Both the position numbers and the translations under genes were made by a program. From positions 1-64,000 of the forward strand of contig NZ_CADEAG010000006.1 in assembly GCF_902825155.1 (NCBI RefSeq): a stretch of 64,000 nt of DNA, written 5' to 3'. This stretch comes from Bartonella taylorii 8TBB (lineage in GTDB: Bacteria; Pseudomonadota; Alphaproteobacteria; Rhizobiales; Rhizobiaceae). Below are positions 1 through 6,477 of the stretch, piece after piece. Positions within the stretch are counted from its first letter, which is position 1; each line of letters opens with the position of its first letter. Under the pieces are notes generated by a model. That model worked only from the letters and a program-made list of their open reading frames with translations, searched no databases and was not told the origin of the DNA.

Positions 1-70
1 GCTTAACGCCATTTTACGTGACGCCATGCTTCGTTCAATGCGTTGACTTCTTTCCTGCTACAAAGAAGTA

Positions 71-397
71 TCAAGCAGCTTCTGATAGTTTTTTTATTTC
101 TTTGTTTATTTCCTCTATGAGGGGCTCAATATTCAGAACGCTTTTAGGAACATTACCACCATAAACCCACGCCTTCACTTGCGCTTTGGTACTAAAATCG
201 GCATTCTCAGGTGTTTTGTAATACTGACCACCATCAAACTTTTCACACTCTCTTGTGCCATCAGGATATTCGTAGAGGTTGTAAAAATACTCGGCTGCTC
301 CGTCTCCCCAAGGGACATAACCAACAGCTGTTGCAACAAACTTTTTTTGCATTGGCTGTTTACGGTTTTTTAAGAACAGATCTTTTAATATTCTCAT
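71..397 (-). CDS. Hypothetical prophage protein
   Basis: I do not recognise this family. The frame is open up to a TTG at 439, but no ribosome binding site fits there. The ATG at 397, preceded by GGAC about ten bases upstream, gives a protein of about 108 residues; an ATG at 352 is also possible. The middle is rich in aromatic and acidic residues (YFYNLYEYPDG, CEKFDGGQYY) and the C-terminus is a charged helix (EEINKEIKKL). No signal peptide or membrane segment is visible. It lies on the minus strand at the distal end of the replication arm of the prophage, so a phage role is likely by context only. Confidence 0.5.
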   Translation of the reverse strand: MRILKDLFLKNRKQPMQKKFVATAVGYVPWGDGAAEYFYNLYEYPDGTRECEKFDGGQYYKTPENADFSTKAQVKAWVYGGNVPKSVLNIEPLIEEINKEIKKLSEAA

Positions 398-579
398 GCT
401 TTTAGTCCATAATTTTACCAACTGGTTTATTTGACTCAAATTTGACCGTACAGAGCTGTTTTAATTCCTAACGTTAAGTTTATCATAAAATCTTTAAATC
501 ACTCTCTACGGTGCCATTTTATCGATTTAAACGCATGTCTAATCGTAAAATGATCAGCACTTTTCACTATTTTGCTGTT

Positions 580-1194
580 TTAAGCCGCTTTAGAATTGCT
601 GCTGTTATGTTGCTCTTCACTAGGCTTGCCTATTCTCATGAATGAAATGCGCTTGCCTCCTAAAGCCAAATTACGGGTATTTTCAACTGCTATAAAAACT
701 TTCTCAGCAACACCATAAAGCCTGCTTTCTAAATCGCGACAATACTGCGCCAGATCAGCACATGAGGGGACAAATGTTGTTGACATGCCTTTTGCTTCAC
801 CACGTATAAGATTTTTAACAGCTTGCAATAAAGACCAGAGTGAAATGCCATTAAGAGCAGCGATATAAGCCTTTGCACGCGCTTCTACATTCGAAACTTT
901 TTGCATTGTCAAACCACCTTCAAGCACATCAAGAGCCTCTGCTATGTCTTCAACAGACGCTTTCAAGGTAAGTAAGTTTTGAACAGTCTGATAAGCTTCT
1001 AAAGCTTGTTTCTCTAGGGTTTTTGTCAATTGAATGCCATTTCTCAAGGTCCATGGGAACTCCAGAGTTACACATCGCTCTATCTGTTGCACGGTATCTT
1101 GTAGAGGCGTCACTAAGCTGTGTTGCACCGATAAGATTACGGATTGTCTCTCCGGTACCACCGCGAGTTCTTTGATCTTTTGAAAAGTTTCCAT
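580..1194 (-). CDS. Hypothetical prophage protein overlapping the DUF1376 gene
   Basis: A helical, soluble protein of about 204 residues of unknown function, with no signal peptide. The frame opens at ATG 1206, but GGTGG stands the right distance before the next ATG at 1194, which I prefer. Its first 80 or so codons lie inside the 3' end of the upstream DUF1376 frame (950-1194), read in another frame of the same strand. Its composition (regular leucine/alanine/glutamate helices throughout) looks like real protein, more so than the tail of the upstream frame in the overlap. It probably belongs to the same transcript as the DUF1376 gene. Confidence 0.6.
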   Translation of the reverse strand: METFQKIKELAVVPERQSVILSVQHSLVTPLQDTVQQIERCVTLEFPWTLRNGIQLTKTLEKQALEAYQTVQNLLTLKASVEDIAEALDVLEGGLTMQKVSNVEARAKAYIAALNGISLWSLLQAVKNLIRGEAKGMSTTFVPSCADLAQYCRDLESRLYGVAEKVFIAVENTRNLALGGKRISFMRIGKPSEEQHNSSNSKAA

Positions 1195-2086
1195 TGTTTC
1201 CACCATTGTTGTTCGTGTTTTTTGTTTTTTCTAAACCCTCGATAGCCTTGCGTACCCAGTTACGCCATGTTGCTTGCCAATCGATTTTGGTTGCATCCTT
1301 TCCGGATTTGGCAGTCCAGTAATCTCGGAATTTTGCCATCTCGACTTTCACACGCTCTGGAGGCAAGCCCTCTTCGATTGCAAAATCGTAATCGGGTTCA
1401 AAATCCGCAGGCAATCGACAACCGCGATTAGCTTGCGCTCGTTTTGCTTTTTGGGAAATGTTCTCTTGCTCGTGAATGGGAGGTTGGTTGTCTGATGAGG
1501 TTTCGATTTGCTCTGATGTGCTCTCAACAGCAGCAACCTCTGTTGGCTCGTCAACCTGTTCGTTTGTTTCTAAACTTTCAGAACCAATTTCTTTTTTTGC
1601 TAATACGATAGTATTAGTTTTTTTATATATATTCTTATTCTTATTCTTTATAGCTTGATTTTGCTTAGCATTTGCTTCATTTTGCTTGTCATTTGCTTCA
1701 GCAAAATTACTAACATGTTGTTTTGTATTATTTTTTGCTTGTGCACCTTTTTTACCAGCTTCACTACGAACTTGCGATATGTGCTCTTTTTTATCAGCAA
1801 AATCGTTCAGCTCTTCTTCAACGCGCGTATTCCACAATCCATTATCTGTCTCAACAAGTTTATTATTTCTCATGAGATATTCGACAATAGCTGCAAATTT
1901 TTTCTGCGAACAATGACAAACACGTGCAAGCGTTTGAAAATCTGTTTTAAGTGGTTCTTTTTTTTCATACATGTAAACGAGAAGGGTTATATAAACCCCC
2001 CGTTGTTCAGATGTCATTCCATTTGTACCACTTATCCAGTCATACAAATGGAATCTTATCCATGGCATACCATTAGACATGCGCAT
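950..2086 (-). CDS. DUF1376-domain phage replication protein
   Basis: The N-terminal 100 residues match the DUF1376 pattern of phage replication-initiation-like proteins: MPWIRFHLYDWISGT, then MTSEQRGVYITLLVYMY, then a winged-helix-like segment. A long low-complexity linker follows, rich in N, K, E and Q (about residues 110-215). A second domain (about 215-285, PADFEPDYDFAIEEGLPPER to TDWQATWRNWVRKA-like) is typical of DnaT/DnaD-like phage proteins. AAGGGG precedes two possible starts, ATG 2086 and the better spaced ATG 2080. The last 80 or so residues overlap the next gene in another frame and look poorly conserved; the functional protein may end functionally before them. The gene overlaps the truncated RuvC-like gene upstream by 14 bases. 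Confidence 0.75.
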   Translation of the reverse strand: MRMSNGMPWIRFHLYDWISGTNGMTSEQRGVYITLLVYMYEKKEPLKTDFQTLARVCHCSQKKFAAIVEYLMRNNKLVETDNGLWNTRVEEELNDFADKKEHISQVRSEAGKKGAQAKNNTKQHVSNFAEANDKQNEANAKQNQAIKNKNKNIYKKTNTIVLAKKEIGSESLETNEQVDEPTEVAAVESTSEQIETSSDNQPPIHEQENISQKAKRAQANRGCRLPADFEPDYDFAIEEGLPPERVKVEMAKFRDYWTAKSGKDATKIDWQATWRNWVRKAIEGLEKTKNTNNNGGNNGNFSKDQRTRGGTGETIRNLIGATQLSDASTRYRATDRAMCNSGVPMDLEKWHSIDKNPRETSFRSLSDCSKLTYLESVC

Positions 2087-2216
2087 CCCCTTCTTTTATT
2101 AAATATAAAATTGCTAAAGCATCTGCTTCGTTGTCGTCTTTAGGAACGTGTCCTTTGGAACATATCGCCCAGTCTGTCTTGGTACCTAGATCAAGACAGA
2201 GAATCGTGTTAGTCAT
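2073..2216 (-). pseudogene. RuvC-like Holliday junction resolvase remnant with internal deletion
   Basis: This 47-codon frame is too short to be a working resolvase. Its first part, ILCLDLGTKTDWAIC, is the N-terminal beta strand of phage RuvC-like nucleases, with the first catalytic aspartate. Its last part, DDNEADALAILYL, is their C-terminal catalytic motif, with the final aspartates. The roughly 120 residues that normally lie between them are missing, and the two ends are joined in frame. GGAA stands before the ATG at 2216. The gene ends inside the start of the DUF1376 gene, a common phage arrangement. I infer an in-frame internal deletion that left a non-functional product while keeping translation into the next gene. 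Confidence 0.75.
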
Positions 2217-2275
2217 TTGCTATTCCATTAAAAATTATTTTTACAAAGCCGTTCAACGGTAATTATTTTCGAAAT

Positions 2276-2282
2276 GGGGGGG
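2276..2282 (+). repeat. G7 homopolymer at a ribosome binding site
   Basis: Seven consecutive G residues lie two bases before the ATG at 2285 and serve as its only Shine-Dalgarno-like sequence. An upstream ATG at 2274 runs into the tract out of frame with the gene. A length change in the tract could alter translation, but no evidence of variation can be seen from one sequence. Confidence 0.4.
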
Positions 2283-2284
2283 AA

Positions 2285-2881
2285 ATGCCTCAAGTAGTGT
2301 CTAAATTGTTTTCTATTTCTTCTGTTCTTATTAATTTCGCACATACAATTTTTTCAATTTACACTAAGTACAAAGAACAGGAAGAACGAAAACTAGGACC
2401 CAAATTAGAACTGAAATCTATTTCCCAACCAAGAGGTGATAGTGTTATTCCATCAAAGAAAGGAGGATTTTATATAATCACAGCATCGTTGGTTCATTTA
2501 CAAGTAACTTTCTATAACCCTACAAAACAGATGATTAGACTGAATCATATATGGATAGATAAAAAGAGCCCCTTTCAATTTGTTCATGTCTCATATCCTA
2601 AATCCAACCTAGAATTGCAAAAACAAACAGAAGACATCTTCATTAAAACACAAGAAAACCACGTCAACTTGATAACCCCTAAACTCAACCCAATCCAAAA
2701 TGAATGGTATGATCTATTTAGTATTGGGAGTAAAAGCGAACTAACATTTTTACTCATTTTTGCAATGCGCAATCCATCTGAAATACAGCCTATAAATATC
2801 ATTGTAGAACATACTTCTCCAAATTATCCGACCAAAACACTCAAACCTAATTTTTATCTTGGTTCCTTTTGTGATGACTAA
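2285..2881 (+). CDS. Hypothetical protein with N-terminal hydrophobic segment
   Basis: A 198-residue protein of unknown function, transcribed against the neighbouring prophage genes. Residues 5-27 (VSKLFSISSVLINFAHTIFS) form an amphipathic or membrane-associating segment, followed by a charged helix (KYKEQEERKL). The rest looks like a beta-rich soluble domain (for example LVHLQVTFYNPTKQMIRLNHIW). The start is set by a G-rich ribosome binding site directly before ATG 2285. An isolated gene on the opposite strand between two phage arms suggests a lysogenic-conversion (moron) gene, which is inference from position only. Confidence 0.6.
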   Translation: MPQVVSKLFSISSVLINFAHTIFSIYTKYKEQEERKLGPKLELKSISQPRGDSVIPSKKGGFYIITASLVHLQVTFYNPTKQMIRLNHIWIDKKSPFQFVHVSYPKSNLELQKQTEDIFIKTQENHVNLITPKLNPIQNEWYDLFSIGSKSELTFLLIFAMRNPSEIQPINIIVEHTSPNYPTKTLKPNFYLGSFCDD

Positions 2882-2971
2882 TACTCTAATTTCACGGAAC
2901 TAAAAGTAATCAAATTCACTTACTTTCTTTCTCTTATGAGCGGATAGTTTCTCTATCTTATCTCGTTGCAT

Positions 2972-3325
2972 TCAATGTATAGACCGATTATATTTCTGAA
3001 AATTATCTATAAGATACTTTTTGAAACCATATGCGTCACTATATGCCCTGATGGACAATGAAGGTCCTAAAGTACTTTGAACTATCAAATTATCATTTGC
3101 ATCAAGAGAAAAATTCCAATCAGAATCATGAAAAATAATTTTGCTGCCATCTGGAAAATCCATTTCTTTTATTGAATCTTTCAAAATGTGAAAAGTGTAA
3201 TATGGTCTTTGCAACACCTTTGTAGAGCTTTGCATTTTTTTATGAGAGACATAAAAACAAAAAATCGTGATTACATTGACTATAAAAAACACAATCATCG
3301 CTGCCAAACCGTAATCCATTTCCAT
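2972..3325 (-). CDS. Hypothetical single-pass membrane protein
   Basis: A protein of about 117 residues. One N-terminal transmembrane segment (YGLAAMIVFFIVNVITIFCF) is followed by a basic stretch and a soluble domain of about 75 residues rich in aspartate and aromatic residues (FPDGSKIIFHDSDWNFSL). The frame can be opened by GTG 3337, ATG 3325 or ATG 3319. GAGG lies at a good distance before ATG 3325. The start MDYGLA is shared at the DNA level with the tiny gene at 3352-3441 just upstream, so the two are related by duplication. The function is unknown. Confidence 0.55.
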   Translation of the reverse strand: MEMDYGLAAMIVFFIVNVITIFCFYVSHKKMQSSTKVLQRPYYTFHILKDSIKEMDFPDGSKIIFHDSDWNFSLDANDNLIVQSTLGPSLSIRAYSDAYGFKKYLIDNFQKYNRSIH

Positions 3326-3351
3326 TCCATACCTCACTTATTTTCCTTCCT

Positions 3352-3441
3352 CTATCTATTGTTGTACCAGTGAAAAAATACAATTATATTCAAAACGATA
3401 ACCGATATGGACAGTAATGATATTGCTAAACCGTAATCCAT
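3352..3441 (-). CDS. Small membrane peptide, short paralogue of the downstream gene
   Basis: A 29-residue frame starting MDYGLAISLLSISVIVLN and ending FFHWYNNR. It is almost entirely one transmembrane helix with a basic end. AGGAAA stands well placed before the ATG at 3441. The first 15 or so bases of the coding sequence are nearly identical to those of the following gene (MDYGLA), so it is a duplicate truncated after its membrane segment, or a separate small membrane peptide. It follows the Cro-like gene by only two bases, which suggests cotranscription. Whether it is translated is unproven. Confidence 0.45.
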   Translation of the reverse strand: MDYGLAISLLSISVIVLNIIVFFHWYNNR

Positions 3442-3443
3442 TT

Positions 3444-3788
3444 TTATTTCCTTTCTTCATATTGAAGCTGTTTTTGTTCGCACGACTTTTCACTCAAACT
3501 GAAACCATTGACAAAAGAAGGCGTTGAGAGTGTTGCTTTTTCTACCTCCAACAAATGTTGCAAACGCTCAGGATAGAAAAAATCCTCTGGACGTAAGTCA
3601 ATGTTGTGCCGTTGAGCATAAGTGAGTAGTTGTGCCTGATAAGTTGAAGGAAACAACCCACCGGCACCGCCTTTTTTCTTGGAGTAGGTTATACGATAAA
3701 CAGCGCCTTTACATTTATGTAAAATGCGTGCAACCTTTGTGACACCCCCTAAATATTTTATAAGCGTATATGCTGGCTCTTGTTTCAT
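3444..3788 (-). CDS. Cro/YdaS-like phage regulator
   Basis: A 114-residue DNA-binding protein. Residues 5-60 (TLIKYLGGVTKVARILHKCKGAVYRI, then LFPSTYQAQLLTYAQ) match the helix-turn-helix layout of YdaS/Cro-type phage regulators, which begin with a similar LGG...VA pattern and end the domain with a P-x-x-Y/Q helix. Residues 60-75 (LRPEDFFYPE) also fit this family. It is divergent from the repressor-like gene at 3884, with operator-like palindromes between them, the classic layout of a lysis/lysogeny switch. It heads the minus-strand replication arm. Confidence 0.7.
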   Translation of the reverse strand: MKQEPAYTLIKYLGGVTKVARILHKCKGAVYRITYSKKKGGAGGLFPSTYQAQLLTYAQRHNIDLRPEDFFYPERLQHLLEVEKATLSTPSFVNGFSLSEKSCEQKQLQYEERK

Positions 3789-3797
3789 AATAGTATA

Positions 3798-3816
3798 ATT
3801 TCATAAATTATGAATT
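3798..3816. promoter_or_regulatory. Operator-like palindrome O1 in the divergent switch region
   Basis: ATTTCAT, five bases, ATGAATT: an inverted repeat with one mismatch, ten bases before the start of the Cro-like gene. It shares half-sites and the 5-base spacer with the sites at 4279-4297 and 4309-4331, so the same protein probably binds all of them. Confidence 0.55.
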
Positions 3817-3854
3817 TTATCAATAGTAAAAATTCAGAATTTATTGAATTGATT

Positions 3855-3871
3855 TTTCACTCAATCTGAAA
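3855..3871. promoter_or_regulatory. Weaker operator-like site O1' before the repressor gene
   Basis: TTTCAC, TCAAT, CTGAAA: five of the six half-site bases of the O2/O3 palindromes are kept on each side, with the same 5-base spacer. It lies 12 bases upstream of ATG 3884. Autoregulation of the repressor is the likely role, by inference. Confidence 0.4.
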
Positions 3872-3883
3872 GAATTTAATTAT

Positions 3884-4198
3884 ATGGAACGTGAACAGTT
3901 AAGATTATGGCTTAATGAGCAATTAGTAAAAAAAGGACACGGCAGCAAAAAAATGCTGGCTAAGCATTTAGGTGTGTTGCCTTCCACTCTTACCAGCATA
4001 TTAAATAACTCAGGCACAAACCGCTCGATAAAGGCAGATGAATTAATAAAAATTATTAATTTTATTGGCGAGGTCCCACCTTTTTTAATCGAGGGGTCTG
4101 GACAATTTGTTAGTCTTTTTTATCAAGCAAAGCCTGAAGTTCAGCAAGCTGTTTTAACGATTCTTCAGAATTCTGGCCAATCAGACAAAAAACAATAG
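3884..4198 (+). CDS. Phage repressor-like HTH (XRE-type) protein
   Basis: A 104-residue protein. Residues 18-60 form a helix-turn-helix domain (SKKMLAKHLGVLPSTLTSIL), then ADELIKIINFIGEVPPFLI, typical of XRE/CI-like repressors. There is no C-terminal self-cleaving peptidase domain, so induction by RecA-type cleavage is not expected. The antirepressor gene nearby (4829) may instead inactivate it. It is divergent from the Cro-like gene with operator-like palindromes between them. No strong ribosome binding site precedes the ATG, so a weakly translated or leaderless message is possible. Confidence 0.7.
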   Translation: MEREQLRLWLNEQLVKKGHGSKKMLAKHLGVLPSTLTSILNNSGTNRSIKADELIKIINFIGEVPPFLIEGSGQFVSLFYQAKPEVQQAVLTILQNSGQSDKKQ

Positions 4199-4256
4199 CA
4201 GCTATCACCTTTTTATCCCCATAATTCCAAAGTTTTTTTAGCGTTTCTTCATCCAC
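4110..4256 (-). CDS. Small hypothetical protein antisense to the repressor 3' end
   Basis: A 48-codon frame beginning at GTG 4256 (VDEETLKKLWNYGDKK) and ending QALLDKKD. GGAGG stands six bases before the GTG, one of the clearest ribosome binding sites in the island. Its final 89 bases overlap the 3' end of the repressor gene on the other strand. The operator-like palindrome O2 (4279-4297) lies just upstream, where its promoter would be. The protein is a short helical peptide with one hydrophobic stretch (VIAAIVFCLIG). Translation is unproven. Confidence 0.4.
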   Translation of the reverse strand: MDEETLKKLWNYGDKKVIAAIVFCLIGQNSEESLKQLAELQALLDKKD

Positions 4257-4278
4257 TATTAGCCTCCATATGCAAAAT

Positions 4279-4297
4279 ATTTCATATTTTATGAAAT
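4279..4297. promoter_or_regulatory. Operator-like palindrome O2
   Basis: ATTTCAT, ATTTT, ATGAAAT: a perfect inverted repeat with 7-base arms and a 5-base spacer. It lies 12 bases from the next copy (O3), so two dimers could bind side by side between the minus-strand small gene and the plus-strand early arm. Confidence 0.6.
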
Positions 4298-4303
4298 TTA
4301 TTA

Positions 4304-4332
4304 TTGACATATTTCATTAAAAATGAAATATA
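4304..4332 (+). promoter_or_regulatory. Early promoter with operator O3 in its spacer
   Basis: TTGACA at 4304-4309, a 17-base spacer, and AATATA at 4327-4332 (TATATA two bases on is an alternative -10). A perfect palindrome with 9-base arms (ATATTTCAT, TAAAA, ATGAAATAT; 4309-4331) fills the spacer and overlaps both promoter boxes. A repressor bound here would block polymerase. It drives the gene at 4389 and probably the antirepressor, ERF and exonuclease genes. Confidence 0.65.
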
Positions 4333-4388
4333 TATATTCCATAAACTACACACAAACAATTGCCAAGAGGCGTTAGGGAGGGGAAATT

Positions 4389-4763
4389 ATGGAAAAGCCA
4401 ATTCTTATTAATTCCAATGAAATTTTATTAGTTGTCTACGGTGATGATCAACACATTGGAGAGTCAGGTCCACTTGATGAAAGCCAAGTTCTAGGGATTG
4501 TTGATGAGGCAGATGATACCGTAAAAATCTTTCGTGTAAATCCTTCTGAGAAAAGTTGCGAAGACATCTCTGAAGAAATTGCAGAAGCATATATAAAAGA
4601 AAACTTCGAGTTTCTCGATGAGAACAGCAAAGTCCAGTCTTATGTATATGAAAGTGATGCCTATCATAGGCTTTTAGACGATATCGCAGAAGCAAAATAT
4701 AACGATGAGGTCTACGGTACTTATGAAGAGCAGCATCGTTTGCGCCTTCGTGACGTGATTTAA
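4389..4763 (+). CDS. Hypothetical acidic prophage early protein
   Basis: A very acidic 124-residue protein, first gene after the operator-controlled early promoter. It is predicted to be soluble and helical in its second half (SEEIAEAYIKENFEFLDE, then YHRLLDDIAEAKYND). The start is set by GGGAGGGG seven bases before ATG 4389. It is followed by a hairpin at 4771-4793. I do not recognise the family. Small acidic early phage proteins are often DNA mimics or host-takeover factors, but nothing here proves that. Confidence 0.6.
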   Translation: MEKPILINSNEILLVVYGDDQHIGESGPLDESQVLGIVDEADDTVKIFRVNPSEKSCEDISEEIAEAYIKENFEFLDENSKVQSYVYESDAYHRLLDDIAEAKYNDEVYGTYEEQHRLRLRDVI

Positions 4764-4768
4764 ATTCT

Positions 4769-4797
4769 AAGGGCGTTTTTAAAAAGCGCCCCCTTTA
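4769..4797 (+). terminator. Hairpin, possible terminator or attenuator
   Basis: GGGCGTTTTT pairs with AAAAAGCGCCC (one bulged base), giving a strong stem directly after the stop at 4763. Only a short CTTTAATT follows instead of a clean T run, so partial termination or attenuation before the antirepressor gene is more likely than full termination. Confidence 0.4.
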
Positions 4798-4828
4798 ATT
4801 CATCAATCCCATCAATATGAGGTTCGTA

Positions 4829-5578
4829 ATGGAAAAGCCTATTGCTATCCAACAAAATACAATCAAACACGAAACCGTTCAAACGGTCAACGCACGTGAG
4901 TTACATGAATTTTTGGAAGTTAATTCCAATTTTAGAGATTGGATTAAAAATCGTATTAAAGAATATAATTTCCAAGAAAATCAAGATTTTATAATTTTCG
5001 CTAAAATTTTAGCGAAATCCTTAAGAGGGCGCCCAAGCATGGAATACCACCTTACCTTAGACATGGCAAAAGAACTTTCCATGTTAGAGCGTAATGAAAA
5101 AGGTAAACAAGCCCGTCAATATTTCATTGAATGCGAGCGGCGTATAAAACAATTCCCTCAATTAAATCTTGCAAACGCCTTAGAAGACCCTCTCTTTGTG
5201 AAAAAACTGCTTTTAGAAAGTGTCACACAATTAGAGACCTTAAAAAGTGAAGTGAGTACTCTTAAACCAAAGGCAATGGCTCTTGAAAGCTTACAACGCC
5301 ATGACGGACTCTTTGGTCTTACAGAAGCTGCTAAAATACTCGAGTTACAACCAAAACAGTTCATTCTCTTCTTACAGCAAAAAGGTTGGGTTTACAGACG
5401 AGCAGCAGGTGGAAATTTGCTCCCTTACCAAGACAAAATCCAAAAGAAACTTATGGATTGTCCAACCATCACACTTCAAACCGCAAGTGGAATAGAAAAA
5501 GTCATTCCTTGCGCAAAAATCACAGCAAAAGGAATTGGTGTGCTATCTCAAGAGCTTCAAAGGCAAAGCATGCATTAA
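4829..5578 (+). CDS. Phage antirepressor, AntA/AntB plus KilAC domains
   Basis: A two-domain antirepressor of about 249 residues. The N-terminal 110 residues carry the AntA/AntB pattern (VNARELHEFLEVNSNFRDWI, NFQENQDF, then YHLTLDMAKELSMLERNEKG). The C-terminal half, after a short coiled linker (LETLKSEVSTLKPKA), carries the KilAC pattern (LTEAAKILELQPKQFILFL, KGWVYRRA, TAKGIGVLSQEL). GAGG lies six bases before ATG 4829, while the upstream in-frame ATG at 4817 overlaps that ribosome binding site, so 4829 is preferred. Known relatives bind and inactivate phage repressors; here the target may be the protein at 3884, which lacks a self-cleavage domain. Confidence 0.85.
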   Translation: MEKPIAIQQNTIKHETVQTVNARELHEFLEVNSNFRDWIKNRIKEYNFQENQDFIIFAKILAKSLRGRPSMEYHLTLDMAKELSMLERNEKGKQARQYFIECERRIKQFPQLNLANALEDPLFVKKLLLESVTQLETLKSEVSTLKPKAMALESLQRHDGLFGLTEAAKILELQPKQFILFLQQKGWVYRRAAGGNLLPYQDKIQKKLMDCPTITLQTASGIEKVIPCAKITAKGIGVLSQELQRQSMH

Positions 5579-5632
5579 AACGATATTAGCATTCCTTTTT
5601 AGACCCAAAAAATAATAACCCTTTCAAAACAA

Positions 5633-5657
5633 GCGTGATTCACGCCACGGGGGAATT
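5633..5657 (+). repeat. Repeated leader element, copy 1
   Basis: GCGTGATTCACGC (6-base arms around one base) followed by CACGGGGGAATT, 24 bases before the ATG of the ERF gene. Near-identical elements precede the genes at 7212 and 7881. The position upstream of the ribosome binding site suggests an operator or an mRNA leader hairpin. Confidence 0.6.
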
Positions 5658-5681
5658 GCGCTCAAATAGGAGGAAATCAAG

Positions 5682-6476
5682 ATGAGTGAACAAAATAATA
5701 ATCTAATAGAAATTGAAGAAACACATCATTTAGCCGTCAAGCAAACTGCTATGGAACGCATTTTAAACAGAGCCTTAGAAAATGACGTCGATATGGATCG
5801 TCTCGAGCGTCTCATTGCCTTACGAGAAAAAGAAATAGAACGACAAAACTACGAAAGATTTGCCAGTGATCTTTCGAATATGCAAATAGAATATCAAAAA
5901 ATACAAAAAAACTCTACAAACACCCATACAAACAGCCAATATGCAACCCTTGACCAATACATTGATGCTGTAAAGAAGACTCTTGCAAAACACCGCTTTG
6001 CTTTGTTTTCTCGTATCAAAGAACAGAGTTCAGACAATATAATTATAGAAATGACTTTGACGCATCCATCTGGGAATAAAATCTCAACAGAAGGAAAGTT
6101 CCCTTATGACACTAAAGGATGCAAATCAAATATACAATCGGTTGGTTCTGCCATCACATACGCACGCAGATATCTGTTAGGTATGCTTCTTAATGTCGTG
6201 AGTGAAGATGATGATACGGATGGGAACACACCTATTAAAAAGGCTTTTCCACAACAGATCAATGAAATCAGAAGACTCATCGTACAAACCCAAGCAAAAG
6301 AAGACAAAATACTTGCTTATGTCAACGTCAAAAAGCTCGACGATATGTCTGAAGGACAAGCACAAACGGTGTTACATCTTTTGAAAGATAAACAAAACAA
6401 GCAAAAGGTAGAAACAGATTCTACTATACAAGATGCCGATATAGCAACGCCACACGAACAGGGAACGGCGGTGTGA
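5682..6476 (+). CDS. ERF-family single-strand annealing protein
   Basis: A 264-residue recombination protein. Residues 50-175 show the ERF family core: IALREKEIERQNYERFASDL, IEYQKIQKNSTN, YATLDQYIDAVKKTLAKHRF, then SVGSAITYARRYLLGMLLNV followed by EDDDTDGN. ERF proteins pair complementary DNA strands in phage recombination. The C-terminal 70 residues are a variable linker and tail. The next gene, a YqaJ-type exonuclease, starts one base after its stop; exonuclease and annealing protein work together as in the lambda Red pair. AGGAGG precedes the ATG, with the repeated leader element upstream of it. Confidence 0.9.
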   Translation: MSEQNNNLIEIEETHHLAVKQTAMERILNRALENDVDMDRLERLIALREKEIERQNYERFASDLSNMQIEYQKIQKNSTNTHTNSQYATLDQYIDAVKKTLAKHRFALFSRIKEQSSDNIIIEMTLTHPSGNKISTEGKFPYDTKGCKSNIQSVGSAITYARRYLLGMLLNVVSEDDDTDGNTPIKKAFPQQINEIRRLIVQTQAKEDKILAYVNVKKLDDMSEGQAQTVLHLLKDKQNKQKVETDSTIQDADIATPHEQGTAV

Positions 6477-6477
6477 G

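Noticed and set aside
3831-3850. AATTCA/TGAATT inverted repeat in the switch region as a further operator.
   Set aside because: Its half-sites are spaced differently from the other copies (6 rather than 5 bases between equivalent positions), so I did not count it with the set.
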